From Limnohabitans lacus (lineage in GTDB: Bacteria; Pseudomonadota; Gammaproteobacteria; Burkholderiales; Burkholderiaceae_C), in NCBI RefSeq assembly GCF_030053395.1, contig NZ_JASGBH010000002.1:282625-346624 (forward strand): a stretch of DNA of 64,000 nucleotides, read 5' to 3'. The position numbers were made by a program, and so were the translations under genes. Under the pieces are notes generated by a model. It made no database searches. It had not been told where the DNA came from and was given only the letters and a program-made list of their open reading frames with translations. Shown here one piece after another: positions 28,213-37,800 of this stretch (the stretch's first letter is position 1; each line of letters starts with the position of its first letter).

Positions 28213-28986
28213 TCAAAGTCCTGTGAAGCGCCGCACCAGTGGGAAATACCAGCGGTAGGGCAAGATCCGCAAGAGCTTGAGCCACAGCGTGAAGCGCTTG
28301 GGAAAGTGGATGTCAAAAGCGCCCCGCGCCCACCCTTGGAGCATCGCTTGGGCGGCTTGTTCAGGGCTGATCAAGGCCGGCATGGTGAACTCGTTTTGCG
28401 CGGTCAACGGCGTGTCCACAAAACCGGGGTTGACCACGCTCACGCCGATGCCCGCGTCTTGCAAGTCCAGGTACAGGGTTTCGGCCAAGTGGGTCAAAGC
28501 CGCTTTGGTCGGGCCATAGGCCAGGCCATTGGGCAATCCGCGCCAGCCGGCCACGCTGCTGAGCAAGCTGATGTGGCCATGCCCTTGCGCCAACAGGCTT
28601 GGCAGCACCGCGTCCAGCACCTGCAAGGCGCCTTGGTAATTGACGCTCTGGTGCTGCAGCAACTGCGGCAAGTCCATGGCGGTGGCGCGTTGGGCTTTGT
28701 AGTGGCCTGCCGCATAGACCACCATGTCGAGCGGGCCTTGGGCCAGAATTTTCTGCGCCGTGGCCTGCACGTCGGCCTGCACCGTCACGTCCAGCGGTTG
28801 CCATTGCACGCCCGCATCCTGCGCGGCCCAGTCCAAAATGCCTTGCGGTTTGCGGGCAGAAATGATCACCTCAGCGCCGGCTTGCCGCATCTGCTGCGCA
28901 CAGGCCAAGCCAATGCCGGTGGACGCGCCCACCAGCCAGACGCGGCGGCCCGACCAGTCGGCGATCGGTGGATTGAGCGCCTTCAT
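28213..28986 (-). CDS. Short-chain dehydrogenase/reductase
   Basis: 257 residues. The Rossmann NAD(P) motif GASTGIG is at 20-26, the cofactor region YAAGHY follows NxAG-like form, and the catalytic Ser-Tyr-Lys lies in LLSSVAGWRGLPNGLAYGPTK. The C-terminal IHFPKRFTLWLKLLRILPY stretch is hydrophobic and basic and may touch the membrane. Its start overlaps the DUF3833 stop by four bases. The context points to a lipid-derived alcohol or ketone substrate, which is inference. Confidence 0.9.
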   Translation of the reverse strand: MKALNPPIADWSGRRVWLVGASTGIGLACAQQMRQAGAEVIISARKPQGILDWAAQDAGVQWQPLDVTVQADVQATAQKILAQGPLDMVVYAAGHYKAQRATAMDLPQLLQHQSVNYQGALQVLDAVLPSLLAQGHGHISLLSSVAGWRGLPNGLAYGPTKAALTHLAETLYLDLQDAGIGVSVVNPGFVDTPLTAQNEFTMPALISPEQAAQAMLQGWARGAFDIHFPKRFTLWLKLLRILPYRWYFPLVRRFTGL

Positions 28987-29564
28987 TTGGGCAAGACCAA
29001 TGGGCTGCGGCGGGTGAAGGACAAGGTGACCTCACCCAAGCGAATGCCCCATTTGCTCATGGTGGCCTTGTTGAGCATGACGCGGTCGTCCATCAGGTAC
29101 ATCCAGTCGTCAAAGTCCACCTCCCAGATGCGGCCATCGACCGGCAAGGCGAGGGTGTAGCCCCAGCGAAAAGCGTTGCCACTGACCTGGCCGCGGGCCT
29201 GGCCCACCACATCTTCAGCCGTACCGGTGTAGCTGCCATTGGGGCCTGCACGCAGCTTCCAGATGCGGCGCTGGCGCGTGCCATCCGAATACACAAAGGC
29301 CTCGTCCAGCACGCCTTCATCGCCTTGCCAGCTGCAGTCCATCTCGACCGTGAAGCGCTTGACGACCTGCCCGCTGCGGTCGGTGAACACGCCCCAGGCA
29401 TCGACCTTGCCATTGAAATAGGTGCGCAAATCGAGCGCAGGTTTTTCTTGCGCATACAGCTGCACCTGAGGCGATGCACAGCCTCCCACAAAGGGCAAAC
29501 TGGCGGCCAAAGGGAGTGCGGCCATGCGCGTCAATGCGCGGCGGCGGTTATCAAATGCAGTCAT
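28983..29564 (-). CDS. DUF3833 family lipoprotein
   Basis: 193 residues. A twin-Arg-containing N-terminus and hydrophobic stretch end in a lipobox, FVGGC, giving lipid attachment at Cys29. DUF3833 features include the LRTYFNGKVDAWGVFTDRSG start and WEVDFDDWMYLMDDRVMLN near the end, in a lipocalin-like beta barrel. The family regularly occurs with CFA-synthase-like and chalcone-isomerase-like genes. It probably acts in the periplasm on lipid; the reaction is unknown. Confidence 0.88.
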   Translation of the reverse strand: MTAFDNRRRALTRMAALPLAASLPFVGGCASPQVQLYAQEKPALDLRTYFNGKVDAWGVFTDRSGQVVKRFTVEMDCSWQGDEGVLDEAFVYSDGTRQRRIWKLRAGPNGSYTGTAEDVVGQARGQVSGNAFRWGYTLALPVDGRIWEVDFDDWMYLMDDRVMLNKATMSKWGIRLGEVTLSFTRRSPLVLPK

Positions 29565-29605
29565 GGGGTGCCTTTCATGGGAGCCATTGGCAAGCTTGAC
29601 GGCGC

Positions 29606-30172
29606 TTAAGGTGCCAAGCCTTGCAACAGCTGCAAACGCATCTTGGGCTCAGACGTGCGTTCGTCAAGCCAAATACCAAAAAATAACCGCGCAAACACAG
29701 GGTCTTGAACCCAGCCCAAGCGCTGACCGTTGAGCCAAAACTCCACCCCTTTGCCCGGCCAATTCAAGCCGGTGATGCGGTCATTGCGATCGACATTCGG
29801 AAACAGCTGCCGCATGGCCTGAAGCCAGCTTTTTTCCTGCGCCTCGGTGAAGGTGCCCACCCGGCGCATTTCGTCGATCGACCGGCTGGCAATGGCCGCA
29901 CCCTCGAGTTGGCGCAAATACTTCAGCTCGAGCGCAAACGGCTGCTGTTCAAATTTGGAAGCGCCAAAACCTGGCAAGGTCCACAGACGGGCGTCGTACA
30001 CCTCGAAGCCCCACACACGCAAGCGCGCATAAGCGGTGGGCACAGCGCCTTTGAGCGCGGCTGTCTCAGGGGCCGTCACTGGCGGTGCAGCCGTGTTGGC
30101 CAGTGCACAAAGGGGTGTGAGCATGCCCAAGACGGCGCATGCCAAGATCGATGAACGGATGGACCGCAGCAT
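29606..30172 (-). CDS. Chalcone-isomerase-like periplasmic protein
   Basis: 188 residues. Signal peptide at 1-25 (ILACAVLGMLTPLCALA). The CHI-like fold is suggested by YARLRVWGFEVYDARLW, LELKYLRQLEGAAIASRSIDEM and LNGQRLGWVQDPVFARLFFGIWLDERTSEP. The open-pocket fold binds fatty acids in some relatives and is not expected to isomerise chalcone in bacteria. It follows the CFA-like gene by seven bases in the lipid operon. Confidence 0.88.
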   Translation of the reverse strand: MLRSIRSSILACAVLGMLTPLCALANTAAPPVTAPETAALKGAVPTAYARLRVWGFEVYDARLWTLPGFGASKFEQQPFALELKYLRQLEGAAIASRSIDEMRRVGTFTEAQEKSWLQAMRQLFPNVDRNDRITGLNWPGKGVEFWLNGQRLGWVQDPVFARLFFGIWLDERTSEPKMRLQLLQGLAP

Positions 30173-30179
30173 GGCCTGC

Positions 30180-31430
30180 TCAAGCCGGTTTGCGCAATGT
30201 GAACTGGATCACATCGATGTTGGCTTCGTCAAAGGCCGCTTCGCAATAAGCCAGGTAAAACTCCCACAGGCGGATGAAGCGGTCATCGAATTTCAAGGCC
30301 TTCACTTGCTCGAGCTGAGCCATGAAACTGTCGCGCCAGCGGCGCAAAGTCTCGGCATAGTCGGGGCCGAAATTCAACTCGTCCACCACCTCCAAGCCGG
30401 CAGCGCGGGCTTGCTTGCGGAACTCGCTGGGGCTGGGCAAACAGCCTCCCGGAAAGATGTACTGCTGGATGAAATCGGTGGAATTCACGTAGCGGTCGAA
30501 CAAAGCGTCATCAATCGTGATGCTCTGGATGCAGGCGTGGCCCCCGGGCTTGAGCAATCGGCTCACCGTCTGAAAGTAAGTCGGCCAATACGACTGGCCC
30601 ACCGCTTCGATCATCTCGATCGAGCAGATCGCATCGAAGGGCGTGTCGCTGATGTCGCGGTAGTCCTGCAGACGCAAATCGGCTTGCGCGGCCACGCCAT
30701 GCCTGTTCATGCGGTCTTGGGCATAGGCCAGCTGCTCGGTCGACAAGGTCACCCCCGTGATGTGCGCACCCAGCTCGCAAGTGGCCGCCTCGGCCAAGGC
30801 GCCCCAGCCGCAACCGATCTCCAAGACGCGGTCACCGGCCTTGACGCCGGTCATGCGCAGGGCGCGGCGCACCTTGGCTTTTTGCGCCTCGGCCATGTCC
30901 TGGCTCTTGTCACCCTCAAACAGGGCCGATGAATAGTTCATCGTGCCGTCCAGCCAGACTTGGTAGAAGGCATTGCCCAAGTCGTAATGCGCGTGGATGT
31001 TTTTGCGGCTGTTGGTTTTGTTGTTGCGGTTGAGCCAGTGCTTGACCTGGTAAACCAGCCGCCCCAGCCAGTGGCCATAAATCGCGCTTTCGATCTCGCG
31101 GCGGTTGGCGATGAACAAGCGCAGCAAATCGGCCAGCGAAGGCGTGGTCCAGTCGCCGTCCATGTAGGCCTCGGCAAAACCGATGTCGCCCGACTTGAGC
31201 ACCGCAGCACACACCTCCCAGCGGCGGATGTGCAATGTGGCAAAGGGCGCTTGGTGATTGCCAAACACATGGGTCTGCCCATCGGGCCCGAACAAGGTGA
31301 GCGTGCCCACCTTCAGGCGGGACAAGAGCGCCATCACACGGCGGGCCGCAGCGGGCAAGCGGGCGCTGGCCAATGCGTGGGATGCGTTGCCACGCAAAGA
31401 TGTGGCGATGGGGTCAGCGTCGTTTTTCAT
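30180..31430 (-). CDS. Cyclopropane-fatty-acid-synthase-like SAM methyltransferase
   Basis: 416 residues. Methylates unsaturated fatty-acyl chains of phospholipids using S-adenosylmethionine. The SAM motif is VLEIGCGWGALAE near 202-214. Other hallmarks are AEAYMDGDW, HAHYDLGNAFYQVWLDGTMNYSS, LQDYRDI and YIFPGGCLPS. Compared with E. coli Cfa from memory, Glu239, Ile268 and Tyr317 are kept (Glu275, Ile304, Tyr358), but Cys139 is Ser168 and His266 is Gln302, so the bicarbonate site is altered. The start overlaps the DUF1365 stop by four bases; a longer frame to 31793 is a shadow. Product uncertain: cyclopropane or methyl-branched. Confidence 0.92.
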   Translation of the reverse strand: MKNDADPIATSLRGNASHALASARLPAAARRVMALLSRLKVGTLTLFGPDGQTHVFGNHQAPFATLHIRRWEVCAAVLKSGDIGFAEAYMDGDWTTPSLADLLRLFIANRREIESAIYGHWLGRLVYQVKHWLNRNNKTNSRKNIHAHYDLGNAFYQVWLDGTMNYSSALFEGDKSQDMAEAQKAKVRRALRMTGVKAGDRVLEIGCGWGALAEAATCELGAHITGVTLSTEQLAYAQDRMNRHGVAAQADLRLQDYRDISDTPFDAICSIEMIEAVGQSYWPTYFQTVSRLLKPGGHACIQSITIDDALFDRYVNSTDFIQQYIFPGGCLPSPSEFRKQARAAGLEVVDELNFGPDYAETLRRWRDSFMAQLEQVKALKFDDRFIRLWEFYLAYCEAAFDEANIDVIQFTLRKPA

Positions 31431-32203
31431 CGGGTCACGAACAATGAAGGCGGCGCGGGTTTGCGCCAAAAGGGCACCTTCTTGAGCCAAAGCAACAAGG
31501 CATGCCAATGGATGCGGGCGACCACGCCCAAAGTGAGCAAGGGAAAGCGCCACATGACCTGCCGCAAGGCCGCCGACGTGGCGGGCTGCAGCGAGCCGCT
31601 CCAGCTGGTGTCGATCAAGGGGCCGTCGGCGTCCGCATGCTCCACGCGGGCCACCACCTGTTCGTGGCCACCGCGCTGGGTGCGCATGAAGCGAAAGCGG
31701 TATTCGCCTTGCACATCGCAAAAGGGCGAGACGTGGAACACCTTGTCGGCCCTGAGCGTGTGGCCGTATTGCGGCGCGGGCAAGAGGTAGCAATGGCGCT
31801 CCCCAAAGGTGTTGTTGACCTCGGCCACGATGGCGGCCAAGCTGCCGTCGGGGCGGTGCGCGTACCAGAAGCTCACCGGCTTAAAAGCATGGCCCAGCAC
31901 CCTCGGAAAAGTCTGCAGCCAAACTTCGCCTTGCGCATCGCGGATGCCTTCTTGCTGCAGCAGTTCATTGAGCCAGGCCAAGGCACCGCCTTCGGCCGCA
32001 GAGCGACCATCACCATGGTCCTTGTCGTGGAACGCGAACCAGGCACGGCGGTTGATCGCCAGGTCGGCGCTGGCGCCCTCGGCTTGCAAGCGGCGCATGG
32101 GCAGCATGAGGAAAGCGGTCGGGTACACAAACGCATGGCGCGCCGGGCGCATGCGGGTGTGCCGCACCTGCCCCCAGCCTATGCAGGCACCCGCCGTGCT
32201 CAT
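31427..32203 (-). CDS. DUF1365 family protein
   Basis: 258 residues. Typical DUF1365 sequence: GWGQVRHTRMRPARHAFVYP, AFHDKDHGDG, LQTFPRVLGHAFKPVSFWYAH, and VAEVNNTFGERHCYLLP, then KVFHVSPFCDVQGEYRF. The family has no proven reaction and is nearly always found between an FAD amine-oxidase-like gene and a CFA-synthase-like gene, as here. Both ends overlap neighbours by four bases. A longer frame to 32341 is rejected because it runs into the upstream gene. Confidence 0.92.
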   Translation of the reverse strand: MSTAGACIGWGQVRHTRMRPARHAFVYPTAFLMLPMRRLQAEGASADLAINRRAWFAFHDKDHGDGRSAAEGGALAWLNELLQQEGIRDAQGEVWLQTFPRVLGHAFKPVSFWYAHRPDGSLAAIVAEVNNTFGERHCYLLPAPQYGHTLRADKVFHVSPFCDVQGEYRFRFMRTQRGGHEQVVARVEHADADGPLIDTSWSGSLQPATSAALRQVMWRFPLLTLGVVARIHWHALLLWLKKVPFWRKPAPPSLFVTR

Positions 32204-33510
32204 GGGGTGGCGGCTTTCATTTTGGCCAGCAGCATGCGGCCCACTTGCAGGCCCGATTTGAGCCCATCTTCGTGGAAGCCATAGCCCGCCCATGCGCCTG
32301 CAAACCAGGTGTGCTGCAAGCCCTGAATCAAGGGCAGGCATTGCTGCGCCTGGATCGCCTGCATGTCAAACACCGGGTGCGCATAGTCGTACTCGCCCAC
32401 GATGGTGGCCGGGTCAATGGGCTGCACGGGGTTGAGCGAGACCACCACCGGTTGCGCAAACGGAATGCGTTGCAAGCGGTTGATCAGGTAATGCAGGCAC
32501 ACGCGGGAAGACTCGCGTGCATCGCTCGCGGCGCGTTCGTAATTCCAGGCGGCCCAGGTCTTGGGGTTGGCCGGCAGCACCGAGGCATCGGTGTGCAAAA
32601 CCGCGCGGTTGGCCTGGTAGCGGATGCTGCCGAGCACATGCTGTTCGTTGGGCGAGGGCTCGCGCAACATGGCCAGGGCCTGGTCGGTGTGGGTGGCAAT
32701 CACCACCTCGTCAAAATGCTCCACACGGCCATCGGTGACGATGCGCACGCCTTGGCCATCGCGCTCGATCAGGCGCACCGGCGTGTTCAAGCGCTTGTCG
32801 GGCACCTGGGCCAAGATCTTCTCGACGTATTGACGCGCCCCGCCCACCACACTGAACCATTGCGGACGGTTCATCACCTGGATCAGGCCGTGGTTGTGGC
32901 AAAAGCGGATCATGGTCGCCACGGGGAACTGCAGCATCTGATCGGTCGGGCAGCTCCAGATGCAACCGAGCATGGGCAAGAAATACCAATCGCGAAACTG
33001 CTCGCTGAAACGGTGCGTGCTCAGGAAGTCTTGGAGCGGCTGCTCAAGCGCCTCTTCGCTTTGCTCTTGGGCGATGCGGGTGCACAGCGCATTGAAGCGG
33101 ATCACATCGGACAGCATGCGCCAAAAGCGGGGGCTGAACAAATTGCCGCGCTGTGCAAACACCGTGTTGAGGTTGGTGCCGCTCCACTCGAGCGGCTGAC
33201 CCTTGCGGGCGCCGGGCACCTTGACCGAGAACGACATGTCGGATGCAGCCGTTTGGATGTTCAGGTCGGTAAACAACTGGATCAGGTTGGGGTAGGTGCG
33301 CTCGTTGAACACCAAAAAACCGGTGTCCACACCGTGCGTGACCAGGCCCTGGGGCGTGGGCAGTGTGACATCCACCGTGTGGGTATGGCCACCGAAATAG
33401 TCACCTGCTTCAAACACGGTGATGTCGGCTTGGCCCTGCAAGGTGTGGGCCACGGCCAGGCCCGAAATGCCGGAGCCCACAATGGCCAGCTTCATGCGCG
33501 GAGAACTCAT
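32200..33510 (-). CDS. NAD(P)/FAD-dependent amine-oxidase-like oxidoreductase
   Basis: 436 residues. The FAD-binding dinucleotide motif is KLAIVGSGISGLAVAHTL near residues 7-24, followed by FEAGDYFGGHTHTVDV. The end has TWFAGAWAGYGFHEDGLKSG, the family's C-terminal flavin contact. Related proteins are annotated as amine oxidases or desaturase-like flavoproteins. In this operon oxidation of an acyl chain is more likely than amine oxidation, which is inference. Start and stop overlap the neighbours by four bases each. Confidence 0.9.
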   Translation of the reverse strand: MSSPRMKLAIVGSGISGLAVAHTLQGQADITVFEAGDYFGGHTHTVDVTLPTPQGLVTHGVDTGFLVFNERTYPNLIQLFTDLNIQTAASDMSFSVKVPGARKGQPLEWSGTNLNTVFAQRGNLFSPRFWRMLSDVIRFNALCTRIAQEQSEEALEQPLQDFLSTHRFSEQFRDWYFLPMLGCIWSCPTDQMLQFPVATMIRFCHNHGLIQVMNRPQWFSVVGGARQYVEKILAQVPDKRLNTPVRLIERDGQGVRIVTDGRVEHFDEVVIATHTDQALAMLREPSPNEQHVLGSIRYQANRAVLHTDASVLPANPKTWAAWNYERAASDARESSRVCLHYLINRLQRIPFAQPVVVSLNPVQPIDPATIVGEYDYAHPVFDMQAIQAQQCLPLIQGLQHTWFAGAWAGYGFHEDGLKSGLQVGRMLLAKMKAATP

Positions 33511-34088
33511 GGTGCAGTTTTCAGGGATTTTTCAATGGCCGAGACCAAGGATTTGCTGTCGGGTCCGGTGATGCTGCCATAGCTGTCCACCAATTTGCCG
33601 TCACGGCCGATCAGGTATTTGTAGAAATTCCAGCGCGGCTTTTGGCCGGACACGGCGATCAGCTGCTTGAAGAGGGGGGATGCGCCATCGCCGGTGACCT
33701 GGGTTTTGGTGAACATCGGAAACTTGACGCCAAAGGTGTTTTCGCAAAAGTCGGCGATCTGTTTGTTGCTGCCGGTCTCTTGCGAAAAATCGTTGGACGG
33801 GAAGCCCAGGACCGCAAAGCCCTGGTCTTTGTATTTGGCGTGCAAGGCCTCCAAGCCTTTGTATTGGGGGGTGAAACCGCAGAAGCTGGCGGTATTGACG
33901 ATCAGCACGACTTTGCCGCTGTATTGGCACAGCGACTGAGGCTTTTCATCTTGCAAGCGCTCCACCGTGTGGTTGAGCAAGGCCGGGCATGTGCCCGCAG
34001 GCTGGCTGGCGGGGCCAGCGGCGTGCGAGGCCAAAGCCAGCGCATACAAACCCGCGGCGAGGGTCAACAAGGGCCAAGCATGCTTCAT
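33507..34088 (-). CDS. Periplasmic glutathione-peroxidase-family protein
   Basis: 193 residues. Signal peptide at about 1-23 (LLTLAAGLYALALASHA). The peroxidatic Cys70 sits in NTASFCGFTPQY, Gln104 and Trp153-Asn154 (WNFYKYLIGRDG) complete the usual tetrad, and Cys115 is placed where thioredoxin-type members have the resolving cysteine. It reduces hydroperoxides, including lipid peroxides in some members, probably with a periplasmic thiol donor. The start ATG has GGAAAG upstream; longer frames are rejected. Its stop overlaps the FAD-gene start. Confidence 0.92.
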   Translation of the reverse strand: MKHAWPLLTLAAGLYALALASHAAGPASQPAGTCPALLNHTVERLQDEKPQSLCQYSGKVVLIVNTASFCGFTPQYKGLEALHAKYKDQGFAVLGFPSNDFSQETGSNKQIADFCENTFGVKFPMFTKTQVTGDGASPLFKQLIAVSGQKPRWNFYKYLIGRDGKLVDSYGSITGPDSKSLVSAIEKSLKTAP

Positions 34089-34158
34089 TTGAACTTTCCG
34101 GGGCATTGAGCGACGGACCAGTTTAATGCCCTTGAGTGTCCCTTGCTGATCCGTTGAA

Positions 34159-34869
34159 TTAAGCGGCCAGCCAATTCCGCAAAGCCTGGGCCACCGCCGG
34201 GGCTTGCTCCATCGGCGCCATGTGGCCCGCATCGGCGAAAACCGTCAGTCGCGCCTGCGGCGCCAAGGCCTGCATGGCCTGGTGTTGGGCCAAGGGCGCC
34301 CACAGGTCTTGGTCACCACAAGCGATCAGGGTCGGCACGTTCAGGCTTTGCAGCACAGGCCGGGCATCGGGACGGGCCAGCAAGGCGGCAATCTGCGCTT
34401 CAAAAATGGCCGCCGACTTGCGCTCGAACATCGCCACGATGGCCTCGATCAAAGCCGCGTCGGACAGGCGAGCCGGGTGCACCATGCCCTGCACCCAAGC
34501 GCTGGCCATGCGGCGCACCCCTTGAGTTTGCGCGATGTGCAGCAGTTGGGCCCGCTTGTCTTTCTCGGCCTGACCCGCCTCGCCCGTGGCCAGGGGCATG
34601 TAGCCGGTGTCCAGCAAAGCGATGCGCGTGACCCGCTCAGGCGCTTGCCGGTACACCTCGAGGGCCACCCGCGCCCCCATGGAGTGGCCTGCCAAGGCAA
34701 AGCGATCGGGCGCATTGCTCAACAACTGCTGGGCCATCTGCACCAAGCTGTTGGCGCTGGCGTGGTCCACCACATGACACTCGGCGACGGGTGCGATGAA
34801 GGGGATCACCGGGGCCCACACGGACTCGTTGCACATGAGGCCAGGGACCAGGAGCAGGGCTGGTGTCAT
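34159..34869 (-). CDS. Alpha/beta hydrolase
   Basis: 236 residues. The nucleophile elbow is AGHSMGAR (Ser63), the acid is in ACGDQDLWAP, and the histidine in FADAGHMAPMEQ. It lacks a signal peptide, so it is cytoplasmic. The N-terminal LLLVPGLMCNESVWAPV gives the oxyanion-hole region. The 70-base gap before the GPx gene leaves open whether it belongs to that operon. The ester substrate is unknown. Confidence 0.9.
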   Translation of the reverse strand: MTPALLLVPGLMCNESVWAPVIPFIAPVAECHVVDHASANSLVQMAQQLLSNAPDRFALAGHSMGARVALEVYRQAPERVTRIALLDTGYMPLATGEAGQAEKDKRAQLLHIAQTQGVRRMASAWVQGMVHPARLSDAALIEAIVAMFERKSAAIFEAQIAALLARPDARPVLQSLNVPTLIACGDQDLWAPLAQHQAMQALAPQARLTVFADAGHMAPMEQAPAVAQALRNWLAA

Positions 34870-34879
34870 GAACGCGCGC

Positions 34880-37800
34880 TCAGGTCTTGCGCTTGAACAA
34901 GCGCACCGTCCACTGCCCCAGATCGTCCAGGTAGGTGAACACCACCGGAATCACCAGCAAACTGAGCACCGTGCTGGTGATCAGACCGCCGATCACGGCA
35001 ATGGCCATGGGCGAGCGGAAACTCGTGTCAGCACTGCCCCAACCCATCGCGATGGGCAACATGCCCGCGCCCATGGCGATGGTGGTCATGACAATCGGAC
35101 GGGCGCGCTTGTGGCACGCGTCGAGCAGCGCGTCCCAGCGGTTCATGCCAGGCACGGCCGGGTGACCATCGGTGGCGGGGCGGCCGCGCCGCGCTTCGAT
35201 GGCGTACTCCACCAACAAGATCGAGTTTTTGGTGGCAATGCCCATGAGCATGATCAGGCCAATCAGCGAAGGCATGGAAAAGCTTTTTTGCGCCACCAAC
35301 AAGCCCACAAAGGCACCGCCCAAAGACAAGGGCAGAGCGGCCAAGATGGTGACCGGGTGCAAAAAGCCTTTGAACAACAAAACCAGCACGATGTAGATGC
35401 ACAGCACGCCGATCAGCATGGCCAGGCCAAAGCTGGCAAACAGCTCGCCCATGACTTCGGCATCGCCCACTTCGACCACACGCACACCCGGGGGCAGGCT
35501 TTGCAATGCGGGCAGTTTTTGCACCGCTGCGGTCACATCACCCAGCGGCACACCGGACAACTCGATCTCAAAGTTGATGTTGCGCTGGCGGTCGTAACGG
35601 TCGATCACGGCCGGGCCTCCGGCCACCTCGATGCTGGCCACTTGCCCCAGCATGACCGGGCCTTTGCTGCCGGGCACCGTCAGGCGCTCGAGCAACGAGA
35701 GGTCTTTGCGGGCATCGGCGTCGAGCTTGACGACGATGGGCACTTGGCGTTGCGACAGGTTGAGCTTGGGCAGAGCCGCGTCGTAGTCGCCCAGCGTGGC
35801 CACGCGCAAGGTGTCGCTGATGGCGGCGCTGGTCACGCCCAAATCGGCGGCCTTGGCAAAGTCGGGGCGCACCGCGATCTCGGGGCGCACCAGACTGGCC
35901 GTGGAAGCGATCGAGCCCAGACCGTCGATGGTGCGCAGGTCTTTTTCGACCGCCAAGGCGGTGCTTTGCAAGGCCTGGGGGTCTTCGCCGGTGAGCACCA
36001 GCACGTATTTCTCGCCCGAGCCGCCCAAGCCGACCTTGGTGCGCACACCGGGCAGCTGCTGCAACGCTGTGCGGATGTCGTTTTCAATCTGCTGCTTGCG
36101 CGGACGTTGGCCGCGCTCTGTGAGCTGAATCGTCAAAGTCGCCTTGCGCACCTCGGCCGCGCCGCCTCCGGCAAAGGGGTCGGTGCCCGCACTGCCGCCG
36201 CCGATGGTGGTGTAGACGCTTTTCACGTCATCGACCTTCATCAAAATCTGACGGGCGTGCTCGGCGCTGGCCTGGGTTTGCGCCAGTGTGGCGCCAGGGG
36301 GCAGCTCCACATAAACCTGCGTTTGCGAGTTGTCGTCTGGCGGGATGAAGCCTTTGGGCAAGAGCGGCACCAGCATGATGGAGCCGATGAAAAACAGCGT
36401 GACCATGACCATGGTCATCACCCGGTGCTTCATGCACCAGGCCACCCAAACCATGTAACGGGTCAACCACCGAGGCTCGTGCTCGGCGGTCACGATGGGC
36501 TTGAGCATGTAGGCCGCCATCATGGGCGTGAGCACCCGCGCCACCACCAGCGATGCAAACACCGCCAGCGAGGCCGTCCAACCAAACTGCTTGAAAAACT
36601 TACCGGGAATGCCCGCCATGAAAGCCGTAGGCAAAAACACGGCAATCAAAGTGAAAGTGGTGGCGATCACCGCCAAGCCAATCTCATCGGCCGCTTCCAT
36701 GGCGGCTTGGTAAGGCGTCTTGCCCATGCGCAAATGGCGCACGATGTTTTCCACCTCGACGATCGCATCGTCCACCAAAATGCCGATCACCAAAGACAGC
36801 GCCAACAACGTGACCACGTTGATGGAAAAGCCCAGGTAAGCCATGCCAATGAAAGCCGGGATCACCGACAAAGGCAGCGCCACGGCCGACACAAAGGTGG
36901 CACGAAAGTCGCGCAAAAACAGCCAGACCACCAGCACGGCCAAAATGGCGCCTTCGTACAGCAGGTGCAAAGAGCCGGTGTACTCCTCTTCGACCGGGGT
37001 CACGAAGTCAAAGGCTTCGGTGATCTCGATGTCGGGGTTCTGTGCGCGAAAGTCGGCCAGCGCTTGACGCACCAAGCGGCCCACGGCCACTTCACTCTCG
37101 CCTTTGCTGCGCACCACCTCAAAACCCACCACCGGCGTGCCGTTCAGGCTGGCGGCAGAGCGTGCATCGGCCAAGGTGTCGCTCACGGTGGCGACCTGGT
37201 CCAGGCGCACACGCACGCCGCGTATGGTGGACAGCTCAATTTGGCCCACCTCTTGCGCCGTCTTGACGGTGGCCAAGGTGCGCACCGGTTGCTCGCCCAC
37301 GCCCAGGTCCATGCGGCCACCGGAGCCTTCTTGCTGCACCTGTTTGAGCTGGCGCGAAACCTCAGAGGCGGTGATGCCCAGCGACTGCAAGCGGTTCACA
37401 TCGAGCGCGATGCGCACTTCGCGCGTGACCCCGCCCACTCGGTTGACCGCGCCCACACCGCGCAGCGACAAGAGCTTGCGCGTGATGTCGTTGTCCACCA
37501 GCCAAGACAAGGCTTCATCGTCCATGCGGCTTGAGCGCACGGTGTAGGCCAGCACGGGCGTGCCAGCCAGGTTGATTTTTTGCACGATGGGGTCGCGCAG
37601 GTCGCTGGGCAAATCGGCCCGCACACCCTGAACGGCCGAGCGCACATCGTCCACCGCTTCTTGCACCGGCTTTTCCATGCGGAATTCAGCCGTGATGCTG
37701 ACCGCGCCGTCTTGCACTTTGGTGGTGATGTGCTTGAGCCCTTGCAAAGGGGCCAGCGCGTTTTCGAGTTTGCGCGCCACATCGCTTTCGAGTTGCGAGG

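Noticed and set aside
34796..37534. Very long open frame opposite the RND permease gene
   Set aside because: Antisense shadow of a clear RND gene in GC-rich DNA; its translation is rich in His, Gln, Gly and Ala with no recognisable domain.
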